A stretch of DNA of 21,177 nucleotides from DASUPK01 sp036505735 (lineage in GTDB: Bacteria > Actinomycetota > Thermoleophilia > Solirubrobacterales > 70-9), in the NCBI GenBank assembly GCA_036505735.1, contig DASXSZ010000057.1, positions 1 to 21,177 of the forward strand, given 5' to 3'. Shown piece after piece: positions 20,518-21,177 of this stretch. The translations under genes and the position numbers were made by a program. The notes beneath the pieces were generated by a model. The model was not told the DNA's origin, did not search any database, and worked only from the letters and a program-made list of their open reading frames with translations. Positions within the stretch are counted from its first letter, which is position 1. Every line of letters begins with the position of its first letter.

Positions 20518-21000
20518 GTGAAGCGCATCCGCGTCACCGCAGCAATGGCGGCGATCGGCCTACTCGCCGCGGGAGTGCTCGTCGGGCACGTGATCGCGCA
20601 GTCGGGCGGCTCGACCGTGACCCGCACCCCGCTCGGGCAGAGCACCAAGGTCAAGGGCGCCTCGGGCAGGACCCTCGGCCTCTCGCTGGTGACGATCCCG
20701 GCCGGCGGCACGATCGCCCTCCACCACCACGAAGGGACGCAGGTCGCCTACGTCCAGTCGGGCGTCCTCACCTACACGGTCAAGTCCGGTGGCGTCACCG
20801 TGTTCACCGGCACGGCCGACAACCCGACCGTGGTGCGGAGGATCGATGCGGGCCAGACGGGCAGGATCAGCGCCGGCCAGTGGATCGTCGAGCAGCCCTC
20901 GACCATCCACCGGGCCGCCAACAAGGGCAACGCGAAGATCGTGATCTACCTGGCGACTCTCCTGAGGACCGGCGCGCCGCCCTCGACGCCGAACAGCTGA
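20518..21000 (+). CDS. Secreted or membrane-anchored cupin-domain protein
   Basis: Residues 1-28 are a signal peptide or N-terminal anchor (MKRIR, then a hydrophobic stretch AAMAAIGLLAAGVLVGHVIA), so the domain is outside the membrane. The rest is a single cupin beta barrel. Motif 1 is visible as PAGGTIALHHHEGTQVAYVQSG (H69-H71 and E72 as candidate metal ligands) and motif 2 near GQWIVEQPSTIHRAANKG with H131. Such small extracytoplasmic cupins are common in actinobacteria, and their reaction is generally unknown. The GTG start is supported by TAGGGT six bases upstream. The stop is eight bases from the convergent partial gene. Confidence 0.85.
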   Translation: MKRIRVTAAMAAIGLLAAGVLVGHVIAQSGGSTVTRTPLGQSTKVKGASGRTLGLSLVTIPAGGTIALHHHEGTQVAYVQSGVLTYTVKSGGVTVFTGTADNPTVVRRIDAGQTGRISAGQWIVEQPSTIHRAANKGNAKIVIYLATLLRTGAPPSTPNS

Positions 21001-21004
21001 GCAC

Positions 21005-21019
21005 CCTCCTACGAGGAGG
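21005..21019. terminator. Perfect 6-bp hairpin at a convergent gene end
   Basis: CCTCCT-ACG-AGGAGG lies five bases past the cupin stop and spans the stop codon of the convergent partial gene. Its near-symmetry would suit both strands. There is no T-run, so termination strength is doubtful. Confidence 0.35.
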
Positions 21020-21177
21020 CCGATACGTGTGGGCTGCCGTCGGCGTCGCAGGTCAGCGGCAGGCTCGACTCGCGCTCGAAGGTCGGGTCGGTGTACAGCT
21101 CGTTGAGCGTCCGCTCCATCGCAGTGGGCTTGATGCTGCCCATCTCGTCGCGATACGGATGCGAGAGAAACCAGACC
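21009..21177 (-). CDS. C-terminal 55 residues of an unidentified protein (truncated by window edge)
   Basis: The minus-strand frame from the window edge to TAG at 21009 is open and has the local G/C third-position bias. It includes WFLSHPYRDEMGSIKPTAM, ERTLNELYTDPTFERE and LPLTCDADGSPHV. I do not recognise the family from this tail. No membrane segment or repeat is present in the visible part. The rest of the gene lies beyond 21177. Confidence 0.6.
   Translation of the reverse strand, partial: VWFLSHPYRDEMGSIKPTAMERTLNELYTDPTFERESSLPLTCDADGSPHVSASS

Noticed and set aside
1..21177. CRISPR arrays, insertion-sequence ends, integrases or phage genes
   Set aside because: No regularly spaced repeats, transposase motifs or terminal inverted repeats were seen when reading both strands.

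Overview
The window is very GC-rich (about 70% by eye) and densely coded, with GTG starts common and strong G/C preference at third codon positions. Together with the gene set (type III glutamine synthetase, a wax ester synthase/diacylglycerol acyltransferase, a DUF2855 protein, an AbiEi/DUF559-type protein, a sulfotransferase), this points to a chromosomal segment of an actinobacterium. A deep-branching Thermoleophilia-type lineage (Solirubrobacterales or relatives) is my guess. No rRNA, complete tRNA, insertion sequence, prophage, CRISPR array or replication origin was seen.

Layout. 1-2.8 kb: a membrane-anchored M23 peptidase, a crotonase-fold enzyme, and convergently a DUF559/AbiEi-like protein. 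2.9-4.2 kb: an HD-domain hydrolase facing a 67-residue cysteine-bearing small ORF, which is followed by a compact structured element. 4.2-5.6 kb: a minus-strand pair, an RhtA-like exporter and YjbQ. 5.6-9.5 kb: a plus-strand run of a second crotonase, a LipL-like octanoyl/lipoyl transferase, a sulfotransferase, a metallophosphoesterase and an internally duplicated protein of unknown function. 9.6-12.4 kb: a membrane GGDEF diguanylate cyclase, a CatE-like two-domain VOC dioxygenase and a small VOC protein. 12.5-15.8 kb: type III glutamine synthetase with a structured leader, then a MarR-GNAT fusion regulator with a palindromic operator at its start. 15.8-18.9 kb: WS/DGAT, DUF2855 protein, lipoprotein. 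18.9-21.2 kb: a CPA1 Na+/H+ antiporter divergent from a secreted cupin, then the C-terminal end of an unidentified gene.

The genes do not form one pathway. They look like a housekeeping/accessory mosaic: CoA-thioester and lipid metabolism (two crotonases, WS/DGAT, the lipoyl enzyme), nitrogen assimilation, aromatic or electrophile chemistry (VOC proteins) and ion homeostasis.

The most notable system-level signal is in the control DNA. At least eight genes have a [T/C]ANNNT hexamer exactly 6 or 7 nt before the start codon and no Shine-Dalgarno sequence. This is the architecture of leaderless mRNAs, in which a -10 box sets the transcript start on the start codon. Other genes in the same window carry clear Shine-Dalgarno sequences (yjbQ, the DUF559 gene, glnN, WS/DGAT, sulfotransferase). 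Two of the leaderless -10 boxes overlap the stop codon or last codons of the preceding gene, two lie back to back in a 24-bp divergent gap, and one predicts transcription starting on an ATC codon at the front of the DUF2855 gene, which has no canonical start where its coding sequence begins. I did not find a clear new defence or biosynthetic system.
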